A stretch of 64,000 bases of DNA from an uncultured Microbacterium sp. GTDB taxonomy: Bacteria; Actinomycetota; Actinomycetes; Actinomycetales; Microbacteriaceae. The stretch spans positions 16,100-80,099 of the forward strand of contig NZ_FLQR01000002.1 of the NCBI RefSeq assembly GCF_900078385.1. Direction: 5' to 3'. A model generated the notes under the pieces. The model was not told where the DNA came from. It was given only the letters and a program-made list of their open reading frames with translations, and searched no databases. A program made the translations under genes and the position numbers. Positions 43,701-51,737 of the stretch are shown here, one piece after another (the stretch's first letter is position 1; each line of letters starts with the position of its first letter).

Positions 43701-45635
43701 GAGTGTCATGGCCGAGTCCCCCGCGACATCGACCGAGTTGCCCGAGGCCTCGCCGAGACGCCAGAGGTGCAGCACGTCGTCTGTGAAGACGGACTGAAGG
43801 TACGGGCTGACAGTGGCATTGCTGACGGTGGCCTCGCTCCACGACGATTTGAACGTGTTGCCGTTCGGGTCGGTGGCCACCACTCTCACCCGATGTGTCG
43901 AATCCGGGTCCAGTCCGTCTATCAGCGTCCGGAGCGTCTTCCCCTCCCAGAAGCGGTTCGACAGCTGCCATTCCTCGACTAGCCCGGCCGTGTTCTCGCT
44001 GTCCAAGTAGAGCCGATAGCTGAGGTCGAGATCATCACGGTCGAAGATCGTGGGGAACGAGACACGGAGGGATCCGCCGATGAAGGTACTGATCTTCGGT
44101 GCCCACCAGTCGTAGACAGACACGCCCGCTGCGACAGCGGCGCGCTCCTGCACGATTGTCAGGCGCGGTCCTTGCTTGTTGGGGGCAATGGACCGTACTG
44201 CGTATCGAACGAGCCCCTCCTGCGCCGTGCCGTTGATCGCGAGGAACTCGCCGCCGTAGACGACGTACTGGGAGTTGCCTGCCACACTCCATGCTGCCTG
44301 GGTCGCGCCGGTCTTAAAGCCGGGCACCGACTGCGGGTACCAGTTCAAGAGGCCGGGGGCCGCCACGCCGGCGTGGTGCGGGTAGCCGTAGATGTCCGCC
44401 TTGTTGACGCCGGTGGCTTCCTTCGTCCAAGCCGTGGAGTGGTAGAAGGTCCACGGGTTCTCCTGCGGGAAGCCGCCACTGTTGCCGCAATAGTGCTTAT
44501 GGGAAGCGGAGTAGACCACGTCGCCGACCGGCGCAATGTCGTACGTGTCGCCATGGCAGTCCTCGACCCAATTGATGCCGGTGTCCGCCCACCGGAACGA
44601 GAAGGAGCCTTCTACGTTGCCTGTTTGGCCATACACCCATCCGCTTCCGTAGACGTTCTCTCCGTCCGTTTTCAGGTTCATGATGCCGCCGTCCGTGTTG
44701 CCGTTGCGGACCTCGGCGTTGGCAGCGAGGGGAACGGTGGTGGACGCTGTAGCCGTATCGAACAGGGCAAGGCCGTAGCCGGGGTTGTTGGAGTACGCAT
44801 TCACGCCCGCGCTCGTATACAGAGCGCGTGTGAAGTTGCCGCCTACGACAAGGCGCGTACCCTCGGGATTGACGGCCATCGTCTGGATCTGCTGATCGTA
44901 GATAGTGGCCTGCTTCTTGTTGGTCGCGTCCGCGGGATCGCGCCACCATGCTCGGAAGTTTGCCACGATGGCGCCCGTCGTGAGGCGGACTGCCCCCAGT
45001 CGAACACTCTCCTCGTTGTTGACCGCGCTGAAGTACCCGCCGATGTAGGCAATCGAGTTGGTTACAGCGACAGCCATCACCGGCCCGTTGATGTTAGGGG
45101 GCGTTGTGAAGGCGGTCAGGTTCCCCGACGGCAGATCGAACACCGCGACGCGGTTGCGCGTGATGCCGTTGACCTGAGTGAAGTTGCCCACGACGACAAG
45201 CTTGCTACCGTCGGGCGTTGCAGCGATGTCGCGGACCGTCCCGTTGAAGTTCGCGGTGAGGGGCAACAGATTCCCCGTCGTGAGGTTGAAAGCGAGGAAG
45301 TTGCTCCGCGTCACTTCATTCGTGCCCGCGGGGGATCCGGCGGGCCTCGCTGTGGCGAAGGAGCCGCCGGCATACACCGTGTTCCCGACGATCTCGGTCG
45401 CGTACACAACGCCACCCTGGCCGTCCGAGTTTCGCGCGGACGAACCGTCGCCAATCTGCACGGTGGGCAGAGCGTCCGCCGAGACGGTCTCGGTGGCGGC
45501 GGTAGCCGTCACAGCCTCCTCGGTATCCTCGGCGGCAGCTGCTGCGGAGGTCGGCGCGATGAGCGCGAGAGCAACGATTACCGCACCTGTCGCGAGCGAA
45601 GCCAGAGCTTTGCGCGCAAAATTCGTCGATTGCAC
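40797..45635 (-). CDS. large secreted protein: beta-propeller, FN3, LamG, four PKD domains, two DxFxR modules
   Basis: 1612 residues. Signal peptide (about 1-35), beta-propeller-like repeats (about 60-500), a fibronectin-III-like segment (about 510-608), a LamG/concanavalin-like domain (609-846, with FSIETWFKT and WHHAVATL), PKD 1-3 (847-1100, each with W-[ND]-FGDGS and HTY), DxFxR module A (1106-1305), PKD 4 (1306-1400) and module B (1408-1612). It probably acts on the outside as a polymer-binding or matrix protein. No sortase or SLH anchor is visible at the C-terminus. GTG 45635 has GGGGAA upstream and a good promoter at 45723-45752. Confidence 0.93.
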   Translation of the reverse strand: MQSTNFARKALASLATGAVIVALALIAPTSAAAAAEDTEEAVTATAATETVSADALPTVQIGDGSSARNSDGQGGVVYATEIVGNTVYAGGSFATARPAGSPAGTNEVTRSNFLAFNLTTGNLLPLTANFNGTVRDIAATPDGSKLVVVGNFTQVNGITRNRVAVFDLPSGNLTAFTTPPNINGPVMAVAVTNSIAYIGGYFSAVNNEESVRLGAVRLTTGAIVANFRAWWRDPADATNKKQATIYDQQIQTMAVNPEGTRLVVGGNFTRALYTSAGVNAYSNNPGYGLALFDTATASTTVPLAANAEVRNGNTDGGIMNLKTDGENVYGSGWVYGQTGNVEGSFSFRWADTGINWVEDCHGDTYDIAPVGDVVYSASHKHYCGNSGGFPQENPWTFYHSTAWTKEATGVNKADIYGYPHHAGVAAPGLLNWYPQSVPGFKTGATQAAWSVAGNSQYVVYGGEFLAINGTAQEGLVRYAVRSIAPNKQGPRLTIVQERAAVAAGVSVYDWWAPKISTFIGGSLRVSFPTIFDRDDLDLSYRLYLDSENTAGLVEEWQLSNRFWEGKTLRTLIDGLDPDSTHRVRVVATDPNGNTFKSSWSEATVSNATVSPYLQSVFTDDVLHLWRLGEASGNSVDVAGDSAMTLSGRMNRNQVGALTADADRSIQFNDSFLSSQNNGSGGSSNSESGRNEFSIETWFKTTTTSGGKLVGFGNARTGSSSSYDRHLFMNNAGQLIFGVYPNTVREITTPTSFRDGQWHHAVATLGSEGMQLYVDGVLRATRSDTTNGQGYSGYWRIANDNLGGWSGGSSTQFEGSLDEVAIYGEALPAERVSAHYTAGKTGALPNTPPVATFGVPDVDERTVTVSSQSTDDDGTIASTMWNFGDGSAEVSGANASHTYASPGMYTITLTVTDDDGATDSTTRDVTVTNNAAPTAVIATPTINGLAVNVSGSATDSDGTIASYSWDFGDGSAAKPGATASHTYTDGGDYTITLTVTDNKGATGTDTRQVTVTAPANVPPTASIANPTISGLDVDVVGSGVDSDGTIASYSWNFGDGSAAVLGAAAAHTYPEGGVFTITLTVTDNAGATGAATRQVSVIEPTTGALASDSFDRTTSNGWGSADLGGAWTVRGGTTLFSVGSGAGKISQPTSRALTTYADLNSVSATAARVDAVFSLDKIVEGQYVGVIGRRVGSDFYAVRIKSEAGGTVRLFLLQTNGAIGSSFVVPGLTLTAGDKYVLSVEVTGTGPTSVKGKIWKQGTTEPDWQRTGTNTFAGLQSAGAVSLLAYTPNTPTPAVVSFDSVKAVDPAALPPVDPENQQPTAAIAVPTVNGLSVDLSGSGSDTDGTITSYAWNFGDGTSGNQPSVTKTYATGGTYTVTLTVTDNDGATGTATRSVTVSDPVEPGAGVLAEDEFERTASNSWGTATVGGAWTLRGGTNRFSVSGGAGKITLPAGQAVTAYADLNEISSTSTRVEAVFSLDRIVEGQYVGVIGRKVGADFYAARIKVEAGGAVRLFLLQTSGAVGSSLLLPGLTLTAGDKYVLSVEVTGSGPTSVKGKIWKQSEVEPDWQRSGTNTFAGLQSAGAASVFSFGPNLATGVGVASFDSIRVTDPSVAP
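40800..41414 (-). repeat. DxFxR module B, coding repeat
   Basis: Codes for residues 1408-1612 of the large secreted protein. About three quarters of residues are the same as in module A, with long shared runs such as GLTLTAGDKYVLSVEVTG. It is a recent internal duplication and a likely recombination target. Confidence 0.85.
41721..42320 (-). repeat. DxFxR module A, coding repeat
   Basis: Codes for residues 1106-1305. It is separated from module B by one PKD domain (41415-41720). A more distant copy forms the N-terminus of the beta-helix protein at about 34929-35550. Confidence 0.85.
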
Positions 45636-45722
45636 GAACGTTCCCCAATTGTCGTGTATGCAACCGCGACCCCTCGCGCCTGCATCCCCCAGTGTCGCCC
45701 GTCCCCTTGGGCGATCAGGGCG

Positions 45723-45752
45723 ATCCTAACCCCCCGGAGCACTTTCGGACAA
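45723..45752 (-). promoter_or_regulatory. promoter of the large secreted protein gene
   Basis: Minus strand: TTGTCC (45752-45747), 18 bp, TAGGAT (45728-45723). The start would be near 45716, giving a ~80-nt leader that contains CTGGGGGAT (45692-45684). Confidence 0.7.
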
Positions 45753-45775
45753 CGTCAGATCGTGGGAGGTTCGCG

Positions 45776-46507
45776 TCAGGGAGCCTTGCCCTCGAACAAC
45801 ACGACCGGGCTACCGACCGACAAGTCGACTTCAACCCGAATACTGCCTCGCTGGTCGCGCGGGACCGTGAACGCGAACTTTCCCGTTTCCGTCGCTCCCG
45901 CCTTCAAGGTCGGGGGGAAGTCGGTGCGCGGACGTGTCAGGATGCCGGCGGGCCGGGCATCAGCTCCGTAATAGACGTTCACAATGACTGCGGGGGTGTC
46001 GATCCCCCGGCTGGAGCCGTTCACTGCCTCGACCGTGACCAGAAGTGCCGGGCCCGCTTCCTCGCCGGGAACCGTGACCGTGCCATCGAACGGTTGAATG
46101 GACGTGAGGCTCACAGTCAGACCCGCCTCCACTGTGGCGGTGGCATCGATGTCGACCGGCGGCTTTGTCGGGCGAGGGGTGGGCTGGGCTTCCGGTTCGT
46201 CCGTAGACGATTCGGTCGGCGTCGGGGTCGGGTTCGGCGAAGGCGACCCACTTGGTGGAGCGGTGCCAGATTCCGCGGGCCCAGGCGAAGCGGATGCAGA
46301 GGGTGGAGTCGTCGTGGGACCAGCCGACGGCGACGCGCTTCCGGAGATGACGCTGATGGTCACGACACCGGCGACGACGACCGCCGCCCCGACGCTCAAC
46401 CACACCCACCGTGCATGGCGAGTAGCGCCCGCACCCTCGACAGACTCCACCATGTCCCCCTCGTCCCCGCCGCTCTGCGGCACGACGCCATCGTAAGCGT
46501 TGCTCAC
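45776..46507 (-). CDS. membrane-anchored protein with Pro/Thr/Ser linker and DUF4352-like domain
   Basis: 243 residues from GTG 46507: a short cytosolic part, one membrane segment (WVWLSVGAAVVVAGVVTISV, about 34-53), a Ser/Pro/Thr-rich linker to about 118, and a C-terminal Ig-like domain resembling DUF4352 (LLVTVEAVNGSSRGIDTPAVIV and VPRDQRGSIRVEV). It is exposed outside the membrane; its role is unknown, perhaps binding polymer or protein partners. An ATG at 46453 with GAGGGGG before it is an alternative start that would remove 18 residues. It lies 1 bp after the GT2 gene. Confidence 0.78.
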   Translation of the reverse strand: MSNAYDGVVPQSGGDEGDMVESVEGAGATRHARWVWLSVGAAVVVAGVVTISVISGSASPSAGPTTTPPSASASPGPAESGTAPPSGSPSPNPTPTPTESSTDEPEAQPTPRPTKPPVDIDATATVEAGLTVSLTSIQPFDGTVTVPGEEAGPALLVTVEAVNGSSRGIDTPAVIVNVYYGADARPAGILTRPRTDFPPTLKAGATETGKFAFTVPRDQRGSIRVEVDLSVGSPVVLFEGKAP

Positions 46508-46508
46508 C

Positions 46509-47429
46509 TCATCTGCGCACCCCGCGCTCGGCGCGGAAGTGAGCCCTCACGAGCCGCCTCCCGTCGCGAACACCGCGATATGCGGCCACCAATGGACTCA
46601 TCGGCCGGAGGAACTGGCGCCGACCGCCCCGCAGCAGAACTTCCTTCGCCGATGCGATGGTTGAGCGCGCCCAGCGGCGCACTCCCTCCTCGTCCAGGTG
46701 CTTGACCGCGAACATCAGTCGGTTGCGGATCGCATAGTAGTAATAGGTCGACGACTTCGCTTCAGCACGGACCGCCTCGCCATGGGTCCCACCCTCGTCG
46801 TGAACGACGACGGCTTCGTGCGCGACGATGAGCCGACCACCTGCCGCTACCACTCTGCGCGAAAGGTCGACGTCCTCCCAGTACAGGAAGTAATCCTCAT
46901 CGAAACCGCCGACCCTTGCCCACAGAGCGTCGGTCAGGAGCAGACACGCACCCGTCAGCCACTCCCACCGCGGTTCGTCAGGACGGCGCGCACGCCTCGC
47001 GGCGCTCATCGTCAACCCATCGGCCAGATACACGTCTGCACCGTCGAACCATGTCTGTCCGGCTCCGTCAACGACGCGCGGCGCGACCAGGGCGTCGGGA
47101 GAGAGCGCCGCGAGCATCACCAACCATGCTTGCGCTTCGATTCGGGCATCCGGGTTGAGGAGAAGGAACTCGCGAGCGCCTAGTTCGAGCGCCCGGGCCA
47201 CCCCGAGGTTCATACCGCCGCCGAAGCCGAGGTTCTCCACGGGCTCGACCAGCGCCCAGCTCTCTCGGGCAGCCAGCGCGCGCATGCGGGTGCGCTCTTC
47301 GTCAGTGGTGAAGTTGTCGACTACAACCACCGAATCCGGACCGCATGAGAAGACCGATTGGATCAGGTTCTTTTCCAGCAGGGAACTCGACCCGTAATTG
47401 ACCACCACGAACGCTGAAGCGACTGCCAT
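46509..47429 (-). CDS. family 2 glycosyltransferase (rhamnosyltransferase-like)
   Basis: 306-residue inverting GT2 (GT-A fold) enzyme. FVVVNYGSSSLLEKNL starts the fold, VVVDNFTTD and NLGFGGGMNLGVARAL follow, LLLNPDARI carries the DxD-like acid, and GGFDEDYFLYWEDVDLSRR is the ED-rich acceptor region of WbbL/RfbF-type rhamnosyltransferases. ATG 47429 is chosen because AGGAAGGA lies upstream; GTG 47468 would add 13 residues. It is divergent from the GT4 gene at 47529. Confidence 0.88.
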   Translation of the reverse strand: MAVASAFVVVNYGSSSLLEKNLIQSVFSCGPDSVVVVDNFTTDEERTRMRALAARESWALVEPVENLGFGGGMNLGVARALELGAREFLLLNPDARIEAQAWLVMLAALSPDALVAPRVVDGAGQTWFDGADVYLADGLTMSAARRARRPDEPRWEWLTGACLLLTDALWARVGGFDEDYFLYWEDVDLSRRVVAAGGRLIVAHEAVVVHDEGGTHGEAVRAEAKSSTYYYYAIRNRLMFAVKHLDEEGVRRWARSTIASAKEVLLRGGRRQFLRPMSPLVAAYRGVRDGRRLVRAHFRAERGVRR

Positions 47430-47528
47430 TCCCGCGCGTCCTTCCTGCGCCGATGACGCATGCTGCACACATTACCCACGTACGTGACGGGTGATCTTCG
47501 GAGATGCGTTGGGGGAGATGCGTAGGGT

Positions 47529-48755
47529 ATGACCGTGACCGCATCCCACGTCCCACCGACACCTCGGCGCCGCGTTCTGATCGGCGCGTACGCGTGCGGC
47601 CCGGTCGAGGAGTCCGAGGCAGCAGCCGGATGGGCCCTCGCCACAGCCGCCGCCTCGCTTCACGACGTCACCGTCATCACCCGTACCCGCTTTCGCGACG
47701 CGGTCACCCCCGCGCTGGCCGCCGATGCCGAACTGGCGGCGCGGATGACGGTGGTGTACGTCGACCCGCCGCGCTGGATCATGCGGCTTCGACAAAAGCT
47801 GCCAGGAGCGCTGTACTGGTTCTACCCATTGTGGCAGGGGAATCTGCTGCGCGAGGCGCGCCGCCTGCATGCATCCAACCCCTTTCAGGTCGCTCACCAC
47901 GTAACGTTCGCCAACGATTGGCTGCGGTGCGGGCTCGCCGCCTTGCCGAAAGTCCCGTTCGTCTGGGGCCCTGTGGGCGGAGCATCGAAAGTCCCCTATC
48001 TGCGATTGGCGCAGTGGCTTGGGGTGCGCGGCGCGCTCACCGAGGCGGCGCGTGATGCCTTGACGGCGCTCCCCCGCGCGGTGTGGGGAGGGCAGGCCGC
48101 ACGACGGGCAGGAGTCGTTGTCGCGCAGAACCCGGACGTGGCGCGCCGCTTCCGCCGCGCACGCAATGTCGTTGTCGAGCCCAACGCCGCGATAGAACGC
48201 ACCGCCCTCCCGAAACGCCAGCCTGTGGACCCTGAGCGACCACTCGCCGTCTTCGCCGGGCGACTCCTTGCCTGGAAGGGTGCGCGACTCGCGCTCACGA
48301 CGATCGCCCAACCGCAGGTGTCGGACTGGCACCTCGATGTCTACGGTGAGGGTTACGAGCTCAACGCGCTCCGCCGCCTCGCCACGGAGCTCGGTGTCGC
48401 CGACCGAGTCAGATTTCTCGGGCGCGTGCCGCGCCAGGAAGTACTTCGCGCGTTCGCGCGGGCCGACGCGCTTCTCTTTCCGTCCATGCACGATCAGGCG
48501 GGGTGGGTCGCCGCCGAAGCGAGCACGCTCGGCCTACCGGTGGTATGCCTCGCGCTCGGCGGACCCGCGACGCTCGCGGGGCGAAACGCGTTTGTCGCGG
48601 CATCAGAGGGGGACATTCCCGCCAATCTGGCTCGCCAGCTCGTGTCTGCGAGAGCGACAGGCGGGGTTCCGCACGATCGCTGGTCCAGTGATCGACTGCC
48701 GGCACTGGTCACCCAGTGGTATGAGACTGCCATCAGAGCCGAGGAGGAAAGGTGA
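47529..48755 (+). CDS. family 4 glycosyltransferase
   Basis: 408-residue GT-B enzyme. VLIGAYACGPVEESEAAAGW at the N-terminus is the pattern of actinobacterial exopolysaccharide GT4 enzymes; the donor half has LAVFAGRLLAWKGARLAL and FPSMHDQAGWVAAEASTLGLPVV. The leader contains a near-repeat GAGATGCGT (47498 and 47512 areas) with a G-run. It overlaps the next glycosyltransferase by 4 bases (GTGA), so they are co-translated. Confidence 0.87.
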   Translation: MTVTASHVPPTPRRRVLIGAYACGPVEESEAAAGWALATAAASLHDVTVITRTRFRDAVTPALAADAELAARMTVVYVDPPRWIMRLRQKLPGALYWFYPLWQGNLLREARRLHASNPFQVAHHVTFANDWLRCGLAALPKVPFVWGPVGGASKVPYLRLAQWLGVRGALTEAARDALTALPRAVWGGQAARRAGVVVAQNPDVARRFRRARNVVVEPNAAIERTALPKRQPVDPERPLAVFAGRLLAWKGARLALTTIAQPQVSDWHLDVYGEGYELNALRRLATELGVADRVRFLGRVPRQEVLRAFARADALLFPSMHDQAGWVAAEASTLGLPVVCLALGGPATLAGRNAFVAASEGDIPANLARQLVSARATGGVPHDRWSSDRLPALVTQWYETAIRAEEER

Positions 48756-49756
48756 CGGTTAACGGTCGAATCCGCGTCCTCGAGTCGATCTCGGAGGTGA
48801 AGCCCACCACGAACCCGTATCTCACGCAGCTGGTCGAGGCGTTGCGCGCGCGCAACGACACCAAGGTAGAGCTCTTCAGCTTCTCCCGCGCGATTCTGGG
48901 GCGCTATGACGTCTTCCACGTGCACTGGCCGGAGGTCACCTTCGGAGGCGCCAAGCCCGTCGGTCGATTCGCGCGCCGTCTCTTGACCGAGCTCTTGATG
49001 TTACGGCTCAGCCTGACGCGCACTCCCGTCGTGCGGACGTGGCACAACACCGAGCGCCCTCAGGGGCTGACACGGTGGGACTACAGGCTGCTCGATCTGT
49101 TCGACAAGCACACCGAGTCGGTCATCCGCCTGAACGACGTCTCCCAGCCAACCCTCGACGTGCCGGTACACACTGTCCCGCTGGGCCACTATCGCGAGTG
49201 GTTTGCAGGGTATCCACGCGCCGACCCTGTGGCTGGAAGAGTCTCCTACATCGGCTTGATTCGCCGATACAAAGGAGTCGAGGCACTCATCCACGCGTTC
49301 CGCGGCGTCGAAACCCCCGCGGCCACTCTTTGCATCTCGGGGCGTCCTTCCAATCCGGTACTGGCCGAGACTCTGCGGGTCATGTCAAATGAAGACGGAC
49401 GTATACGGCTCCGGTTCGACTTCCTCGACGACGGGGAGTTCGTCTCGGAGATCACTGCGGCTTCCCTCGTGGTCCTTCCCTTCGTGCACATGCATAACTC
49501 GAGCACCGTCCTGGCCGCATTGTCCCTCGAACGCAGGGTTCTCGTGCCCGACAATGACGTGAACCGTCGGCTCGCCCTGGAGGTCGGAGACGGGTGGATC
49601 CACCTCTATCGTGGTGAACTCGACGCGACGGACCTCGAACGGGCGCTAGCTGGGTCACATCCCTCCGAGGCTCCGCGGTTCCGGTTGCGCGACTGGAACG
49701 ACAGCGCCCGCCTACATTTGAAGGCGTTCTCCGAGGCGGCGCGGCTCGACCGGTAG
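48752..49756 (+). CDS. glycosyltransferase, GT-B fold
   Basis: 334 residues. VFHVHWPEV near 50-60 and the TWHNTERPQGL stretch are seen in GumK-like and related exopolysaccharide glycosyltransferases; the donor half has VSYIGLIRRYKGVEALIHAF and NSSTVLAALSLERRVLVP. GAGGAGGAAA precedes GTG 48752, which overlaps the previous stop. The donor and acceptor are unknown. It is convergent with the GDP-sugar gene; only 17 bp separate them and no terminator is seen. Confidence 0.82.
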   Translation: MTVNGRIRVLESISEVKPTTNPYLTQLVEALRARNDTKVELFSFSRAILGRYDVFHVHWPEVTFGGAKPVGRFARRLLTELLMLRLSLTRTPVVRTWHNTERPQGLTRWDYRLLDLFDKHTESVIRLNDVSQPTLDVPVHTVPLGHYREWFAGYPRADPVAGRVSYIGLIRRYKGVEALIHAFRGVETPAATLCISGRPSNPVLAETLRVMSNEDGRIRLRFDFLDDGEFVSEITAASLVVLPFVHMHNSSTVLAALSLERRVLVPDNDVNRRLALEVGDGWIHLYRGELDATDLERALAGSHPSEAPRFRLRDWNDSARLHLKAFSEAARLDR

Positions 49757-49773
49757 ACCACCGCCGTATCGTC

Positions 49774-50694
49774 CTAGATGGCCGCCGCGACGGCGTCGCG
49801 TATCGACTGGCTGAAGTCGATGCGCGGAGTCCACTCTGTCTCGCGCATCAGCCTTGCTGCGTCACCGACGACCCTCCGCGCATCGCCTGGCCTGATGCGA
49901 CCCCGATCGACGGCGACGGACGGCACCGGGAGACCCATCGCAGCCGCGATCTCGCCGAGGATTTCGTGGCCCGTGCGGGCGGTTCCTGTGGCGACGTTGT
50001 AAATGAGCTGGTCGTGACGGGGAACGACAAGAAGATCCAAGTACGCACGGGCAACGTCGCGAACGTCCGTGTAGTCACGCGCTGTACCGAGGTCGCCGAC
50101 CGCAAGTTCGGCGTTTGGCGACAGAGATCGCATATTCGCGATCAGGTCGGGGACGAGAAACCCGCTCCCCTGACCTGGGCCGATGTGATTGAACGGTCGA
50201 GCGACGACAACATCCAGTCCCCGTGAGGCGTAATAGGCGAACTGAGACTCCAGTAGGAGCTTGCTGATCACATACGGCGACGTGACTGCGATGGGGGAAG
50301 TCTCGTCCAACGGAGTATCCCCGCCGCTCGCGTACACCGCGCCACTGCTGACTCCCACTATTCGAGTGACGCCCTTCGGCGAGCGAAGGAGCGACTCGCA
50401 CATGTGCGTGACGATGGCGCTCCCGGTCTCGATGTAGACCTGCGGCTCGCCGAACGATGCTCCGACTGCTGCCAGACCCGCCAGGTGGACGACAGCGTCG
50501 CCGGAGACATCGGGCCACCCTTCGGTCAGGTCCGCGGAGACCCACTTGTCAAGTTCGTCATGGAGTCTGTCGGCAGGGTCAAGCGAACCCCGAACGATAC
50601 CGACGACGCGGAGTCCACGAGACCGCGCGGTCGCCGCAACATGACGCCCGACGAAGCCGTCGACGCCTGTGATGATGATCGTGCGGATGGTCAC
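49774..50694 (-). CDS. NAD-dependent epimerase/dehydratase, GDP-4-keto-6-deoxymannose reductase-like
   Basis: 306-residue extended SDR. The Rossmann motif is TGVDGFVG (9-16), the catalytic pair Tyr/Lys in SPYVISK, and HIGPGQGSGFLVPDLIANM is the substrate loop shared with RMD and GDP-6-deoxy-talose synthases. Following gmd with a GTGA overlap, it most likely reduces the 4-keto product to GDP-D-rhamnose (or GDP-6-deoxy-D-talose). Which epimer forms cannot be read from sequence. Confidence 0.85.
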   Translation of the reverse strand: MTIRTIIITGVDGFVGRHVAATARSRGLRVVGIVRGSLDPADRLHDELDKWVSADLTEGWPDVSGDAVVHLAGLAAVGASFGEPQVYIETGSAIVTHMCESLLRSPKGVTRIVGVSSGAVYASGGDTPLDETSPIAVTSPYVISKLLLESQFAYYASRGLDVVVARPFNHIGPGQGSGFLVPDLIANMRSLSPNAELAVGDLGTARDYTDVRDVARAYLDLLVVPRHDQLIYNVATGTARTGHEILGEIAAAMGLPVPSVAVDRGRIRPGDARRVVGDAARLMRETEWTPRIDFSQSIRDAVAAAI

Positions 50695-51689
50695 GCCTCG
50701 CCGCTTCGGATGCGCATGTCATTTGCGACCATCCGCGAAACGAGGCCCGCGAAGTCGACCTCGCGGCGCCAACCGAGAACGTCTTCGGCCTTGCTCGGAT
50801 CGCCTAGGAGTATGTCGACTTCCGCCGGGCGGAGCAGGTCCGGATTCTGACGGACGTACGGCCGCCAATCATCGACTCCGATCTCCGCGAAGGCTGCGGT
50901 GAGGAAGTCCTCGATCGAGTGTGTCTCCCCCGTGGCGAGCACGAAGTCGTCAGGCTTGTCATGCTGCAGCATCTGCCACATCCCGCGGACGTAGTCTCCC
51001 GCATATCCCCAGTCCCGCTTTGGCCAGAGATCGCCGAGGTCGACGTGGTCCACCTGCCCGAGGTGGATCCGTGCTACATGGTCTGTGATCTTGCGGGTGA
51101 CGAACTCGTATCCGCGTCGCTCTCCCTCGTGGTTGAAGAGGATGCCACACGCGACGAACATTCCATAGCTCTCGCGATAATTCTTCGCTATCCAGTGCGC
51201 GTACAGCTTCGCGACTCCGTATGGGCTCCGCGGGTGGAAGAGTGACGCTTCCGAGTAACCGGAACCTGGACGGTTGTAGTCCAGGCCCCCGAACATCTCA
51301 CTCGTCGAGGCTTGATAGAACCGCGTCCGGTCGCCCCGGTGAGTCAGGCGGATAGCCTCCAACAGATTGAGAACACCCTTGCCCGTGACCTCAGCGGTGA
51401 GCGAAGGATTCTTGAAGGAGAAGCCCACATGACTGATCGCTGCGAGGTTGTAGACCTCGTCGGGATCCGCCATGTCCACAGCTCTCACGAGGGAGGCGGG
51501 ATCCGTCAGGTCGCCATCGATGAGGATCAGCTCGGGGAACTCCTGCTGAAGCTCGGCTCGCTTCGGGTTGTGCTGGCCTCGAATGAGGCCGTACACGCGA
51601 TACCCCTCCGCGATGAGCACCTCGGTCAGATGACCGCCGTCCTGACCGGTGATGCCGGTCACGAGTGCGGATGGTTTCCCCTGCCTCAC
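50691..51689 (-). CDS. gmd: GDP-mannose 4,6-dehydratase
   Basis: 332-residue extended SDR that converts GDP-D-mannose into GDP-4-keto-6-deoxy-D-mannose. TGITGQDG lies at 11-18, NLAAISHVGFSF and the SPYGVAK Tyr-Lys pair are present, and NHEGERRGYEFVTRKI is the hallmark NH(E/D)S-R-G-x2-FVTRKI region of GMD. GTG 51689 has GGGGGAC just before it; the open frame upstream of this has no family similarity. Together with the reductase it supplies a 6-deoxy-hexose donor for the several rhamnosyltransferase-like genes. Confidence 0.93.
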   Translation of the reverse strand: MRQGKPSALVTGITGQDGGHLTEVLIAEGYRVYGLIRGQHNPKRAELQQEFPELILIDGDLTDPASLVRAVDMADPDEVYNLAAISHVGFSFKNPSLTAEVTGKGVLNLLEAIRLTHRGDRTRFYQASTSEMFGGLDYNRPGSGYSEASLFHPRSPYGVAKLYAHWIAKNYRESYGMFVACGILFNHEGERRGYEFVTRKITDHVARIHLGQVDHVDLGDLWPKRDWGYAGDYVRGMWQMLQHDKPDDFVLATGETHSIEDFLTAAFAEIGVDDWRPYVRQNPDLLRPAEVDILLGDPSKAEDVLGWRREVDFAGLVSRMVANDMRIRSGEA

Positions 51690-51699
51690 GTCGTCCCCC

Positions 51700-51727
51700 T
51701 TCGACGCGGCCAGTCTATGGGTATACT
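51700..51727 (+). promoter_or_regulatory. promoter of a probably leaderless GT2 gene
   Basis: TTCGAC (51700-51705), 16 bp and TATACT (51722-51727), the best -10 in the locus. The start at about 51735 coincides with the ATG at 51738. Confidence 0.55.
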
Positions 51728-51737
51728 CGCGCTCCTG

